A stretch of 64,000 nucleotides of DNA from Adiantum capillus-veneris (GCA_014529385.2 CM043963.1:92767912-92831911); one strand, 5' to 3'; shown: positions 1-10,337, counted from the stretch's first letter. The notes: generated by a model not told the origin, from the sequence alone. Made by a program: numbers and translations.

Positions 1-2205
1 TCACCGTTTGCAGTCCTTGAGTCTTCACCGTCCTCAAGCTCCATGTACTCATCACCTGTTTCTTTTGTTTGTTTTCTTTCCAAGTAATCTTTGTACATAT
101 TTTGTTTGTTAAAAATTACATCCCTACTCCTTAAGATTTTACCATCTTCAGGATTCCATAGGCGATACCCAAAGTCTCCTTCTCCATAGCCAATGAAGAA
201 ACACTTTTTGGACTTTGCATCTAACTTTGATCTTAGGCTTCTATCTATGTGCATGAAAGCCTCACACCCAAACACTTTGAGAAATGCATAATTCACCGGT
301 TTACCTGTCCATGCCTCTTCTAGAACTCCCCCATCCAATGCCGTTGAGGGTGACCGATTGATTAAGTACACAGACGTACTTACAGCTTCCGCCCAAAGCT
401 CAAGCGGTAGGCCTACATGTAGCCGCATGCTTCGTGCTCGTTCCATGATTGTCCTGTTCATCCTTTCCGAAATCCCATTTTGTTGAGGTGTCCTTGGGGT
501 TTTCCTTTGCCTCCGAATGCCATTGTTAGCACAAAATCTTTCAAAATCTTGGCTGCAATATTCGCCTCCATTGTCGGATCTGAAGAAATTTAACCTTGGT
601 ACCTGTTTCATTCTCCACAAAGGCTTTTCACCTTTGAAATATGGAAAATACATCAGATTTATTCTTCATGACATAAACCCATGTTTTTCTAGTCGCATCG
701 TCTATGAATGTTACATAGTACAATGAGCCACCAAGTGATGGTGTACTTGCAGGACCCCAAACATCAGAATGAACCAACTCAAGTTTTTTATTTTTTCTTT
801 CATTTCTTGATTTTTGAAATTTTACCCTCTTTTGTTTACCATAAACACAATCTTCACAGAACTCTAAGTCCACTTCTTTCAAACCTGGTAGAAGCTTCTT
901 TGTTTGAAGGATTTGCATTCCTTTGGCACTCATATGCCCAAGTCGGTAGTGCCACACCGCACTGTCAACTTCTGTAGTTGCTGCACAAGCTAATGGTTGC
1001 GTGCTAACAGTACACAAGTAAAGTGTACCGACTTTTTCACCCTTGGCAACCACCAAAGATCCCTTTGAGATCTTCCACCGTTTGTTTCCGAATGCAATGT
1101 TGTGACCTTCATCGTCCAATTGTCCTGTAGAGATCAATTTTTTGTGAAGAGAAGGAACATGCCTAACATCTTTAAGCTTCCATTCATTTCCGTTAGCAGT
1201 TTTGACAGAAACTGTACCTTTGCCGACAATCTCACAAGCTTCATCATCTCCCAAGTATACATACCCAAAATTACCTTTGGTGTAGTCTTGGAAATGTTGC
1301 TTGTGTGGTGTCGCATGGAATGAAGCCCCGGAATCTACTATCCAGGAATTAGACACATTGTCTAATGAGAGAATTAGAGCATCTTGCTCTACTTTACCTG
1401 CCACATTGGCCTCCGATGTTGGCTTGTTGTCTTGAGACTCTGTCTCCTTCTTCTTCTTGGACCAGCAATCCTTCTTGACGTGGCCCTTCTTGCCGCAGTT
1501 CCAACATTCAAGAACTGACTTTGTGCGTGACTTGCTCCGCCTTGAGCGATCACGACCCTTTTGGTTTTTGAACCTCTCCTTAAGCCTTCCTCTTGTTTCC
1601 ACTGATAGTGCAGCACTTGATGATTCTCCTGTGCTTCTCCTTCGCATTTTCTTGCTTAGGAGAACACCCACAACATCATCAAACTTAAGAGTATTTGTGC
1701 CAGAGATAGAATTACTTACAGCCATCACAAGGCTGTCCCAACTATTCGGTAGAGATGATAGTATAAGGAGAGCTCGCACTTCGTCATCGAAATTGATTTT
1801 CACTGATCGAAGTTGACTTATGTTTGTGTTAAAGTCATTTAGGTGTTCTGCAACTGAACCATTCTTTGCCATCTTTAGATTGAACAAGCGCTTCATAAGA
1901 AATACCTTATTGGATGCCGATGGTTTCTCGTAGAAGTCGTCAAGTGACTTCATCAAGTCCTCCGTGGTCTTCATCTCCGAAACATTGAAGGCCACCGTTG
2001 ACGCCAAGCTTAACTGGATTGTTCCGAGTGCCTTTCGATCAAGGACAATCTATGCTTCATCTGCCATTGTTGCGGGCTTCTTCGCAAGACCGCCTAGTGG
2101 CAAATAGAGGTCCTTCTGGTAGAGATAGTCTTCAATCTACATCTTCCAATGTTGGTAGTTTTTGCCGTTGAACTTCTCAATCTTGAGCTTCCCTTCCTCC
2201 GCCAT
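1..2205 (-). pseudogene. copia-1 gag-pol polyprotein, partial and broken
   Basis: This would encode the capsid protein, protease and integrase of a copia element. The start codon at 2205 gives a typical copia N-terminus (MAEEGKLKIEKFNG). The frame is then broken by two TAG codons before 2007, and is open from 2007 to 628. In that open part one sees a UBN2-type gag region, a CCHC zinc knuckle (CWNCGKKGHVKKDC, about 1459-1503), the aspartic protease motif VDSGASFHATP, a GAG-pre-integrase region (YRLGHMSAKGM) and the start of the integrase core (HSDVWGPA). Near 628 the frame shifts; the rest of the integrase (NGISERMNRT-like) continues leftwards to the window edge. Reverse transcriptase and RNase H would lie outside the window. 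The stops and frameshift make this copy inactive. Confidence 0.88.
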
Positions 2206-2264
2206 AACTCCCACTCAATTCAAGGAATCCTTTCCTTGAGATAATTTAGGTACGAGCAAACCTT

Positions 2265-2276
2265 GCTCTCATACCA
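2265..2276 (-). other. copia-1 primer-binding site
   Basis: On the minus strand this reads TGGTATGAGAGC, one base different from the plant initiator-methionine tRNA complement TGGTATCAGAGC. It lies two bases inside the LTR end at 2279. It fixes the direction of the element and identifies the neighbouring LTR as the 5' one. Confidence 0.8.
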
Positions 2277-2583
2277 GTTGTTAGGAAATAAGACGTAGCT
2301 AAATAGATAATTGAGTAGATTACTTAATGGAGAGAGACAGATTTATATACACGATATTATAGAGTAGAGAGAGAGAGAGAGTACACACGATATACGTGGT
2401 TCACCCAATGTGGGCTACGTCCACGGGAAAGCAGCCAATCAATGGCTTTAGTACTTCAAAACAAGAAGTAGTTTACAAAGGGATTATACCCTTAATGGAG
2501 CTCCCGCCTTGCTTCACTCTCACCACCTCACACTCACCTTGTTGCATCAACTTCACACTATGAAATGTGTGTAGAAATGGCCT

Positions 2584-2594
2584 CCTTTTATAGG
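2584..2594 (-). promoter_or_regulatory. TATA-like box in copia-1 LTR
   Basis: The minus strand reads CCTATAAAAGG, a good plant TATA box, about 305 bases inside the LTR end and upstream (minus sense) of the primer site. It is the likely core promoter of the element transcript. No transcription data are available here. Confidence 0.45.
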
Positions 2595-2720
2595 CCAAAA
2601 GGGTTGCCCTCTCTTATGAGAGACAACCATGTGTAGCCGCCCTTGTGCGAATAAGTCCAAATCGGACCCTCCAATCCGCCCATGTGTGGCCGCCCTTGAG
2701 AAGACAAGTCCGCTTTTGAA

Positions 2721-2850
2721 TTCGGCCACCGGCCACCGGCCACCGGCCATTGACTTCCGACCATCGGCCACTGGCCATTGACTTCCGACCACCGGCCATT
2801 GACTACCGGCCACCGGCCAACCGACCGGTTGTTTTCCGACCACTTTCCGG
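2721..2850 (-). repeat. GC-rich tandem repeat inside copia-1 LTR
   Basis: Variants of a roughly 21-30-base unit built from CGGCCA, CCGGCCATTGACT and TTCCGACCA recur about five times. The array lies upstream of the TATA-like box in minus sense, the place where enhancer repeats occur in TNT1-type LTRs. Overlapping ORFs on both strands here are by-products of the repeat. Confidence 0.75.
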
Positions 2851-3094
2851 CCGCCGTCCGGCCATAATATTCCGACGAAAAAGAATATTCTGGCGAAAAA
2901 AAAGTCTCGGGGGCCTCCGCCCTCGAGGCCTTTAAAGTTGCCTCTGATTCTTGTCCGTGAAAATTTTGGTTTCCGGTGAGTGATTTTCCTTCACGCATGA
3001 TGGCTTCTCCTCATAATGGGGGCCTTACAAATGTGCGCTTTTACCACAGAAAATTACAAGGGTAAATCAGGCTCCATACTTAACAAGGTACAGT

Positions 3095-5944
3095 GTGTGT
3101 GATGGTTTTTCAGGCTATTTTCAATTGAAGATTGCTCTTAAAGACCGCACAAAGACAACTTTTATTACGCCATGGGGCTGCTATTGTTACACAGTATTGC
3201 CATTTGGGTTGTCAAATGGACCTTCCTTCTATCAAGAGAGAGCAAATTGGGTGTTGGAACCATTCATTGGTAGTTGTGTTAAAGCTTTTATGGATGACTT
3301 CTGTGTTTATAGCAGTAGGGCTGAACACCATGAGAAGCTGCAGATGGTATTGGCTCGATATGATGAATGTGGAGGACAACTAAATCCAAAGAAATGTCAT
3401 CTAGCACAGACAAGGGTGAAGTTATTGGGCCACATGGTGTCAGAAAATGGCATTGAGGCTGATCCAGACGAGGTTAAGTCTATTATTCTTCTTCCATCAC
3501 CTACGAGTACGAAGCAATTGGCAACCTTTATGCACAAAGTGAAGTACATGGCAAGGTTTATTCCATTGTCTTCTCAGATTCTTTATCCATTACAACAAGT
3601 GGAAAAGCATGATCCATTGCAATGGGATGAAAAGTGTGAAGAAGTGTTTCAAGAGGTGAAAGAGGTGTTAGGGGGTTTGTCAGCTATGCAGGCTCCTGAT
3701 TGGGAGAAAGTTTTTTATGTAAATCCCTCAGTAGGGGATGATGCCATTGGAGCCATGCTATTGCAAAAGGGGAAGGGCAGCCATTATATGAGGCCAGTGT
3801 ATTGTGCAAGCCGAGTGAAGTTGGTAGCGGAGAGAAAGTTCTCGGAAGTAGAGCTAGTGATGGCCTGTGTAATATTTGCTTGTCGACGATTTCGTCATTA
3901 CTTGCTACCACGGCCTTTTGTTTTCTTGAAGAGTTATGCCTTTTTGCCACAGTTAATTAATGGTACTAACATGTCAAATGTGGTGAAGAAATGGGTAATT
4001 GAGCTGCAAGAGTTTGAGTTCCCTTTTCTAGTGGAAGATAGTACAAGGGCTACCCTAGCTGATTTGTTGACCTACAAGGAGAATCCCCTTATTGTTAAGG
4101 AAGAGGTGGTGAGAAAGGTAGTTGAAGAAGTGCCACAGATCAGCAATGCACATGTGTTGTTCTTTGATGGTTCGTACAGAAAGAGCCATGATGCAGCTTC
4201 AGGGGGTATAGCAGTTTATGATCCAGAGGGGAAGCTAGTATGCAAGAGAGGGTTCAAATTGGATGCTCATAGTAACAATGAGGCTGAATATGCTACTCTG
4301 GAAGCCGGATTACACATTTGTTTGAAGCATGGGGTTCGAAGGTTGAGCATGAAAGGTGATGCCTTGTTAGTGGTGAAGCAAGTGCTGGGTGTGTGGAAGA
4401 GCAAGAACACCTCATTGAAGGAAATGTGCTTCAGAATTAAAGGCCTATTAAAAAAGTTCGAAGCATGGATCATCAGACACATTGAACGTGCTCTAAATGG
4501 AGAGGCACATGAAGCAGCTCAAGGCATGATTGGGGAGCTATTTGTGTTGAGGACCACTTTACCTCTTTATCATGGCCGGGAAAGTTTGGATCAAGAAGAG
4601 GATTTTTTGCTAACAGGAATCAGTCCAAAAGAGATTCAGAAGTCTAAGAAGTATGGCTTTGTGCGTAGAGCATACAGGTACAAATTGATTGGTGATGTCT
4701 TATACATGAAAGAGGCCGATCTCATGTTGAGACGTGTACCTTGGCGGGAGGAGCTTTACAGAGTGTTGGAAGAGAATCATGAAGGCGCATGTGGTGGCCA
4801 TTTTGCTCTAAAGATCACCTTGCATAAGATTTTGCAAGAGGGGTATGTATGGCCTAGTTTGCACAAGGATGTTCACCATTGGTGTAGGTCTTGCAATAGG
4901 TGTCAAGCATTTGGGAAGAGAGTGTTGAAGCCAGAGCTACGAAAAACCATTATGGAGTTTGATGTGTTTGAAAAGTGGGGGATTGATGCAATAGGCCCGT
5001 TACCTATCACAAGCAGGGGCAAAAGCTATATTTTGACCGGAGTGGACTATCTTTCTAGATGGGCAGAGGCTATAGCAGTAAAACAAATCACTGCAAAGGA
5101 TGTGGCAAAATTTGTGTATGATGAAATATGTTGCAAGTTTGGGGTGCCACTGGGGCTACTTTCAGATAAGGGGTCTGGCTTTAGAGCTAAACTGCTAGAT
5201 TTTTTATGTGCAAAGATGAAGATTAGGCACCAGCATACCACTCCTTATTACCCACAGTGTAATGGCTTAAATGAAAGATTCAATGGTGAGTTGGTACAGA
5301 TTCTTTCGAAAGTGACAGAGCACCAAGGAAAGAATTGGGATTTGGAATTGCCTAGTGCATTATGGGCTTACCGTACTTCGGTGAAGACAGGTACAGGGTT
5401 TACTCCATTTCATTTGGTGTATGGAAAAGAAGCACTATTGCCTGTGGAAGTAGAGTTGCCTGCTGTCAAGATGTTAGAGAAGTTGCTTGGGCCGCCTAGT
5501 GATGCATTCGAAGAGAGGCTTTTACAGCTACAAGAGGTTCAGCTGGATAGGATGAGTGCATTGGAACATTATGGGCAGATGCAAGATAGGGCTTTATCAA
5601 AGATAAATGAAAAGGTAAAAAGTAAGGGTATTAAGAAGCATGACTTGGTTTTGCGCTACAACAGTAAGCTGGACAACACCTTCCAAAAGAAGTTTCAAAA
5701 TAAGTGGGAAGGCCCTTTCAAGGTAGTGGAGTGTTTTCCAAATGGCGCATATCAGCTGGCTAACCTAGATGGTGTTCTACATAAGTCAAGGGTAAATGGA
5801 TTGCGTCTTAAATTGTATCATGCTAGATTGATGATGGTGGAGCAAGATGAACTGTCTGTGGAGCAAGCAATGTTGGTGAAGGATGAGGAGACCTGTGATG
5901 CGGCGAGTCTCATATCGCTCTTTGCTGCTGCTGATCATGAATGA
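3095..5944 (+). CDS. gypsy-1 pol polyprotein (RT, RNase H, second RNase H, integrase), 5'-truncated
   Basis: A 949-codon open frame; GTG at 3095 is only the first start-like codon, and the frame is open back to the copia-1 junction, so this is the C-terminal part of a polyprotein. In order it shows reverse transcriptase with the catalytic FMDD (3287-3298), a Ty3-type RNase H region (about residues 205-330), and a second archaeal-type RNase H (about 350-475) with FFDGSYR, NNEAEY and GDALLV. Then come an integrase zinc finger (HEGACGGHF ... CRSCNRC, about 560-605), the integrase core (GIDAIGP, LSDKGSGF, NERFNGE) and a C-terminal region. The last acid of the second RNase H appears as NGEAHEAA rather than the usual ADALA. 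No stop or frameshift is seen over 2.85 kb. The frame is intact but cannot be functional without the missing 5' part. Confidence 0.92.
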   Translation: MCDGFSGYFQLKIALKDRTKTTFITPWGCYCYTVLPFGLSNGPSFYQERANWVLEPFIGSCVKAFMDDFCVYSSRAEHHEKLQMVLARYDECGGQLNPKKCHLAQTRVKLLGHMVSENGIEADPDEVKSIILLPSPTSTKQLATFMHKVKYMARFIPLSSQILYPLQQVEKHDPLQWDEKCEEVFQEVKEVLGGLSAMQAPDWEKVFYVNPSVGDDAIGAMLLQKGKGSHYMRPVYCASRVKLVAERKFSEVELVMACVIFACRRFRHYLLPRPFVFLKSYAFLPQLINGTNMSNVVKKWVIELQEFEFPFLVEDSTRATLADLLTYKENPLIVKEEVVRKVVEEVPQISNAHVLFFDGSYRKSHDAASGGIAVYDPEGKLVCKRGFKLDAHSNNEAEYATLEAGLHICLKHGVRRLSMKGDALLVVKQVLGVWKSKNTSLKEMCFRIKGLLKKFEAWIIRHIERALNGEAHEAAQGMIGELFVLRTTLPLYHGRESLDQEEDFLLTGISPKEIQKSKKYGFVRRAYRYKLIGDVLYMKEADLMLRRVPWREELYRVLEENHEGACGGHFALKITLHKILQEGYVWPSLHKDVHHWCRSCNRCQAFGKRVLKPELRKTIMEFDVFEKWGIDAIGPLPITSRGKSYILTGVDYLSRWAEAIAVKQITAKDVAKFVYDEICCKFGVPLGLLSDKGSGFRAKLLDFLCAKMKIRHQHTTPYYPQCNGLNERFNGELVQILSKVTEHQGKNWDLELPSALWAYRTSVKTGTGFTPFHLVYGKEALLPVEVELPAVKMLEKLLGPPSDAFEERLLQLQEVQLDRMSALEHYGQMQDRALSKINEKVKSKGIKKHDLVLRYNSKLDNTFQKKFQNKWEGPFKVVECFPNGAYQLANLDGVLHKSRVNGLRLKLYHARLMMVEQDELSVEQAMLVKDEETCDAASLISLFAAADHE

Positions 5945-5961
5945 TCTAGCAGGCTAGGGGA

Positions 5962-6822
5962 TGGGTAAATTATGTCAGGAGTTTTTTGGAGCAAGGGATT
6001 GTGCATCTGTACATATACATGCATGGTGCATCAAATAAAGAATTACCCATTTTTCAGAGCCAGGTGGTTATGTGGGGCCCACATGTGTACAGGTAGGACA
6101 GGGTGTACATAGTGCATCGATTTTCACTATTACCAGTATCACTGTGTTTTTTCTACAATGAGGAGTTGGTAGCGCGTAAAACTTCTTGAGGAAGCTATCC
6201 GCGGGCCGACGACATGAGGTAAGCAGGTGCGTCAGATGGCATCGAGTGGCGTCAGGAGGCCGAACGGGGTCAATATTTGCACGTGGATGAATACGGACAC
6301 AAAGTGGTGTTTTCTTGTGAGAGTTATGCAAAAAGGTCATCATTAGGACCACTTTTTGGGGCCACTTCACGTGGTTGCGAGACGCATTATTGAAAAGAAA
6401 TGAGTGCCAGGTGTGCGGATGATGCAAAAAAGGTGACAACTATGCACTGGGGGGTCAGTTTTTGGCTTGTTCGGCGTCCGTTTGAGGTCATCTAAAAGGC
6501 CAAGGGTGCCCAACTAATAAATCTAAGTGTGGGAACTGAAAAAACTGAGAGAAGACCAGAAAAAACGTGGAGAAAAGAGGAGGAACAGCCGCAGGTGTGT
6601 TTTTGGGGGTTTTTGGAGCCTGTTTTGGCCGTAAACTGCTCATCCGAGGTCGGATTTGAGCACTTTGACATTGTAGACTGGGGTTTTGGGCCGTTCCGGA
6701 CGCGATGGCGCTGTCCATTTTGCCACATTCCTCACTCTTTTCCTGCTGTTTTTATGTGTAAGTTTCTCCTATGAGCGAAGTTTCTGCTCTAGTTTGTGAT
6801 TGTATCTGGCTTATTTTACCCA
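5962..6822 (+). repeat. gypsy-1 3' LTR
   Basis: Predicted from an 8-bp perfect inverted repeat at its ends, TGGGTAAA (5962-5969) and TTTACCCA (6815-6822), and from the purine-rich AGGCTAGGGGA just before it. It follows the pol stop codon by 17 bases. Length is 861 bp. The partner LTR is not in the window, so the right end could be wrong; a GT-rich stretch to about 7060 is an alternative continuation. Confidence 0.55.
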
Positions 6823-7278
6823 TATTGTGTGAGCTATTTGCCCCATTGGTGTTGGCCCAAGCTCAATTGTATCTAAACATCAGAAATTCTCCTCTTTTGA
6901 GCTGAGTTTTTTGGGTGTGTGTGTGTGTGTCTGTGTGGAGTGGGCAAGTGGATAGTCTCTCTCCTGTCACTCCAGAGGTGTGTTCCCTGTCTCGGCCAGG
7001 TGTGTTGTCTAAGCCGAGTGGTGCCCCATAGTGTGTGTGTGTGTGTATCTTCCCAAGAGTGTGTGTCGGGTCGTTATAGAGGTGATGTGTGTGTTTTCAT
7101 CCTGCTCACAACGTCCTATAAACGACCACTGTCAAAACATACAAAAAATCCATTATGTTAGAATTTCAAATCCCATAAACCCTAAACTATCGAACATAGA
7201 TGCGAAAACATTTACAAAATCGGACTCAAATGATGCCCACCTGCCGCTCCCCAAGTGGTGCGAGCTCCCTGTCTCTAC
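6823..7278. other. Non-coding stretch between gypsy-1 LTR and CACTA genes
   Basis: No credible coding frame. It holds two (GT) runs (about 6914-6932 and 7031-7047). At 7070-7079 (GTCGTTATAG) and 7115-7126 (CCTATAAACGAC) there are weak copies, in opposite orientation, of the GTCGCTATAG motif that dominates the subterminal zone of the CACTA element near 30620-30700. This suggests, without proving, that the stretch is the other subterminal region of the CACTA transposon. Confidence 0.4.
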
Positions 7279-8184
7279 TCACGCTCTGGCTGCCTCCTTT
7301 TGTTGCTTCCACTTGTCGGGATTCTCGCACGCTTCTTTCTTCGCATGCTTCCAATCTTCTTTGGCCAGCCAATCTGGTCTATTCCATCCATGCTTGATTG
7401 CTTTTTGCACTTCGGAACGCTTATGCTTGCAGTATTCGTGGATTCGAACCTTCATCACATCTTCATTGAAGCGGTCATCCCATGTTGGAACGGGAAACTC
7501 GTCATGAAGCATACTGATGACTCTGTCTTTTAATTCATTTGGTACTTCACTCCAGGTGTTTAGTATGTAGTGTCTAAAGACCTGAGAGCAAAGACCGCGC
7601 ATGCGCGAAATCACCTTCTTGCCATCATCATCCAAGATGATGCCGCCATTGAAGTCGACGGAGTAAGGCAAGCCCTCTCGCCGCTGACGCGTTAACCTAG
7701 GTGTCTCGACAAGGGTCTCTAGCGGCGTGTCAACGGGGGTACGGACGCCAGGTGTCTCCACTGGAGTCTGATCCCCGAAGCGAGGAGTGTCCACTGGAGT
7801 GACTTCTGGAGGAGTAGCTAGTGGTGTGTAGCTGTGGGGAACGGCACTCAGACGCGCAAAACCTGGTGTCGAGGGAGATGTTGTGGCTGGTGTCGGGACG
7901 GGCAAAGAAGGGGAGGGTAAAGAGCCTCGTCGAACACGAGGCGGTGTCGAAGCATCGGTGGCGCCACCCCCACAACAACCGCCACCGCCACCGCTAGAGC
8001 GTCCGCCACCGCCACCACTAGAGCGTCGGTGCCTAGACGAGTGTGAAGATCGTCTCATCGACACCGAAGCTTCGGAGCGCGCCGAGGACTCCGAAACAGA
8101 GGGAGATGCGGATGAAGTAGGAACGTGCGATGGTGCGCTAGAGCGATGACGCTCCACGTACCACTGTCTCTGCTGGGGTGACAA
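7279..8184 (-). pseudogene. En/Spm-type transposase-like protein (TNPA-position gene)
   Basis: An open frame of 301 codons. The N-terminal half is low-complexity: Ser/Arg-rich, poly-Gly (GGGGGRSSGGGGG) and repeats of TPVETP/TPVDTP. The C-terminal half (from about residue 165) has a globular pattern, DFNGGIILDDDGKKV then VFRHYILNTWSEVPN and FPVPTWDDRFNEDVMK, which matches the plant Ptta/En/Spm transposase family, ending in a basic helix-rich tail. It lies downstream of TNP2 in the same direction, as in En/Spm elements. A splice acceptor with a possible alternative in-frame start (MDDEEFLSS) lies just upstream near 8210. Whether this ORF is complete is unclear; the rest of the element is decayed. 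Confidence 0.7.
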
Positions 8185-8273
8185 GAAGAAAGAAACTCCT
8201 CATCATCCATACCTGCATTAAACACACGAACATTTAAACTTAATATTGAATGAATGGAGTAGAAAGCATGGAC

Positions 8274-8280
<7 letters not shown>

Positions 8281-8308
<28 letters not shown>
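8281..8308. repeat. (GA)n microsatellite
   Basis: About 14 GA units. The 8185-8609 interval around it contains no recognisable coding sequence; it is the intergenic space between the two CACTA genes, with short direct repeats of ATACAATGACGCAATGACGC near 8380-8428. Confidence 0.9.
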
Positions 8309-8310
<2 letters not shown>

Positions 8311-8609
8311 GTGCTCGTCGTCTCTGCTAATGAGAACATACCTAGAGCATACGTACGTGAGTGGACACAAAGACCATTAAATACAATGACGCAATGACGC
8401 ATATAAATACAATGACGCAATGACGCAAATACTTAAAGAGCCGGAGAATCGTACAAGAACTTGAATGTGCTTGTAGCTTGGGAATGCTCAAAGGCTAGCA
8501 GCGACAGAAAGCGTTTTTCTTCTATTCAACTTGAGTGATGAAAGAGGCAAGTGCATAACTCTGAATTTACAAAACGGAGCCATCTAGTTCAAATACAATA
8601 TTTATGGCT

Positions 8610-9267
8610 TTAAGAGATCTCTCTCTCAAACTCGCATAGCTCAGCATAACTTCCTATATCTATATAGAGCTCTCCGTTTAAACAGATGTCCTCTGTTTCA
8701 TTTTGTAGATCCTCTGCATGCACCCCATAGAGAGTAGCAGCTTGATGTTCGTCTGGCACCACCTCCACGGCTTCTGACTGGGCATCTTCTCCGATCTCCT
8801 CCATTGATGCCGCTGTGATTGGCACATGGTAGCCTTCATACGTCCGTGCACTACGAGGGGCTACCTCTATGACGTACCACCAGTTTGATGCAGACTTTGT
8901 GGGATGAAATATCACCTGCCAGAGCCACATAACTTACATGAGAGCTTCCAAGCACATAAATTCTAAAACACACGTTAACTATTTACATACTTACTTGTTC
9001 ACAATGCTCGGGTAGTACGAAAGTGTCTCTTAAGTCAGTCCATTTCCTAGTTGAATCCACTTCAAGAAAACCAGAATCTCCTCTACGCACAGTAGCGTTG
9101 CGACCCTCCATGATTATCTTGAACCATTGCACGTCGAACAAGTCAACAAAAAATCCTCTATAATCGATCCTCAAAATCTCTTGTAGCGTGCCGAAGTAAG
9201 TGAGTTCCGCCACCACAGGATTTGCATCAGAGGATCGTCGTCGACTAGACTGTTCAAATTTTGCCAT
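8610..9267 (-). pseudogene. CACTA TNP2 gene, C-terminal DUF4216-like exons
   Basis: Two minus-strand exons. The first (9267 to about 8995) encodes AELTYFGTLQEILRIDYRG, FVDLFDVQWFKII and a tail ending in EHCEQ. The second (about 8915-8610) continues with VIFHPTKSASNWWYVIEVAPR. The intron between them has consensus GTAAGT and a GGCAG acceptor. The combined sequence has the pattern of DUF4216, the domain found at the C-terminus of plant CACTA TNP2 proteins. The second exon ends in an acidic tail with a stop at 8610. Together with the upstream exons this completes the TNP2 gene, which is inactive because of frameshifts and the gypsy-2 insertion. Confidence 0.75.
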
Positions 9268-9387
9268 GATTCCACAATCTTAAGTAAAACGTTTTTTGTC
9301 GATCTGTTCCACCCTAAAATATCGACCTTTACACCATGCTGCTGTGTATGACTTATACTACAACCAACAAAGATTATGAGTGGCCGT

Positions 9388-10235
9388 TCAAAAATCTAGA
9401 AAGTTACTAGTCGTACATTGCAAACTTACCTTGGTCGCGCAGCCGCTAGAGTACTCCCACTCTTCCTCAGTCACTTCTTCACCGCACTGTTGTGCGCTTT
9501 TCATTTGGTTGTGCAACCATCTTAAGCTCATGAATGTTGGTAGGCTCTCCAGACCCATCGGATAGTGCATCGGTGGTCGTCTTCCCCATCTCCACTCGAT
9601 TCTTGCCCTTTGTCGCTCTTGCTTTGCATCCTCATATTGTGAGATCCACTTCTGCATGACTGGATTGTGAGGCATGCAAAATCGGTTGATTTTAGCCTCT
9701 AGATCTTCCGTCATCTTCTTCTCAACACCGAGATTGCACATGACAATTCTAGATATGCGCTCATCATCTATGGTTCGCCATAGCATGTCCCGGGCTTTAT
9801 CAAATCCGTCTAGCCACTCTCCAATGTACACTAGGGACTCTGATACCAGCCAATCTTCTGCCATGCTACCCTCTAGACGTGCCTTCTGACGCACATATCC
9901 CTTGAGCGTTTCATGAAACGTTCTAAAAAGAACATCCATCTGGAATGTACTGTGCCGGCTATTTCCACCTCATCAACTATGTGAACAAGAAGATGCACCT
10001 GAATGGTTAGCATGGTAGTAGAAAAATGTTTCTCAAACATACACACAACCTCCGCAGTGTTTAGTTTGGCGAATGGTATGGAGTCTACGTTGATCTCCTT
10101 TTGTGAGATCCATTGTACCAACTTCGCAAGTTTGTAGATTGTGTTACGGATGTCAAGAGACAGACATCCCTCAATGGAAACCGGTAAAATAAACTGCAAA
10201 ACACGTGCAACAATGATATTAAAGTACGTCCACAC
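9388..10235 (-). pseudogene. CACTA TNP2 gene, DUF4218 region with frameshift
   Basis: The part from 10235 encodes ILPVSIEGCLSLDIRNTIYK, a central part, and VHLLVHIVDEVEIAGTVHSRWMFFLERFMK. The sequence then continues one frame over as TLKGYVRQKARLEGSMAEDW and onward to about 9430. This is the typical course of DUF4218 in plant CACTA transposases. A one-base deletion near 9920 explains the frame change. The segment after it (WISQYEDAKQERQRARIEW) leads into a region ending at the intron before the DUF4216 exons. The role in the active family is as part of the TNP2 transposase. Confidence 0.78.
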
Positions 10236-10337
10236 ACAAATTTGTTACACAATTCTCACTATGATATACTCCACTATGAACATACCTGACACATTTTATG
10301 CCAGTCGTGTGACTTCAAACCGGTAAGCTTTCCTTCT

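Larger units (their letters stand above)
1..3029 (-). mobile_element. Ty1/copia LTR retrotransposon copia-1, cut by window edge
   Basis: This element is read from right to left. Its LTR (2279-3029) comes first, followed by a methionine-tRNA-type primer site (2265-2276), a gag start codon at 2205, and gag, protease and integrase sequence running off position 1. The domain order protease then integrase, and the type of integrase, mark it as Ty1/copia, close in style to TNT1-like plant elements. The right boundary is supported by the imperfect terminal inverted repeat TGTTAGG/CCTTACA of the LTR and by gypsy reverse-transcriptase sequence resuming at 3030. The target duplication (expected aatgt, 3030-3034) cannot be tested because the other end is outside the window. 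Confidence 0.9.
2279..3029 (-). repeat. copia-1 LTR (5' LTR by orientation)
   Basis: About 751 bp, bounded by TGTTAGG at 2279 and CCTTACA at 3023-3029. It contains a (GA) run near 2366-2382, a GC-rich tandem array at 2721-2850 in the promoter half, and a TATA-like box. The partner LTR is outside the window, so the right boundary rests on the terminal inverted repeat and the resumption of gypsy-1 coding sequence. Confidence 0.7.
3030..6822 (+). mobile_element. Ty3/gypsy element gypsy-1, 5' part displaced by copia-1
   Basis: Coding sequence begins mid-reverse-transcriptase at 3030, immediately after the copia-1 LTR, and continues through RNase H, a second RNase H-like domain and integrase to 5944. 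A purine-rich stretch and an LTR (5962-6822) follow. The missing gag, protease and first half of reverse transcriptase are expected to the left of copia-1, outside the window. The extra RNase H domain is known from the Tat lineage of plant Ty3/gypsy elements. The flanking sequence at 6823 is probably CACTA DNA, which would make this a copia-in-gypsy-in-CACTA nest. Confidence 0.82.

Noticed and set aside
2553-2998. ORFs with GRWPVVNG-type repeats, minus strand
   Set aside because: They are created by the GC-rich tandem repeat in the copia-1 LTR and have no pol or gag match.
7127-7140. CACTGTCAAAAC as the left CACTA terminus
   Set aside because: It starts with CACT but differs from CACTACAAGCC at the right end, and the 3-base flanks (gac and ttt) do not match. 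Kept only as a weak possibility.
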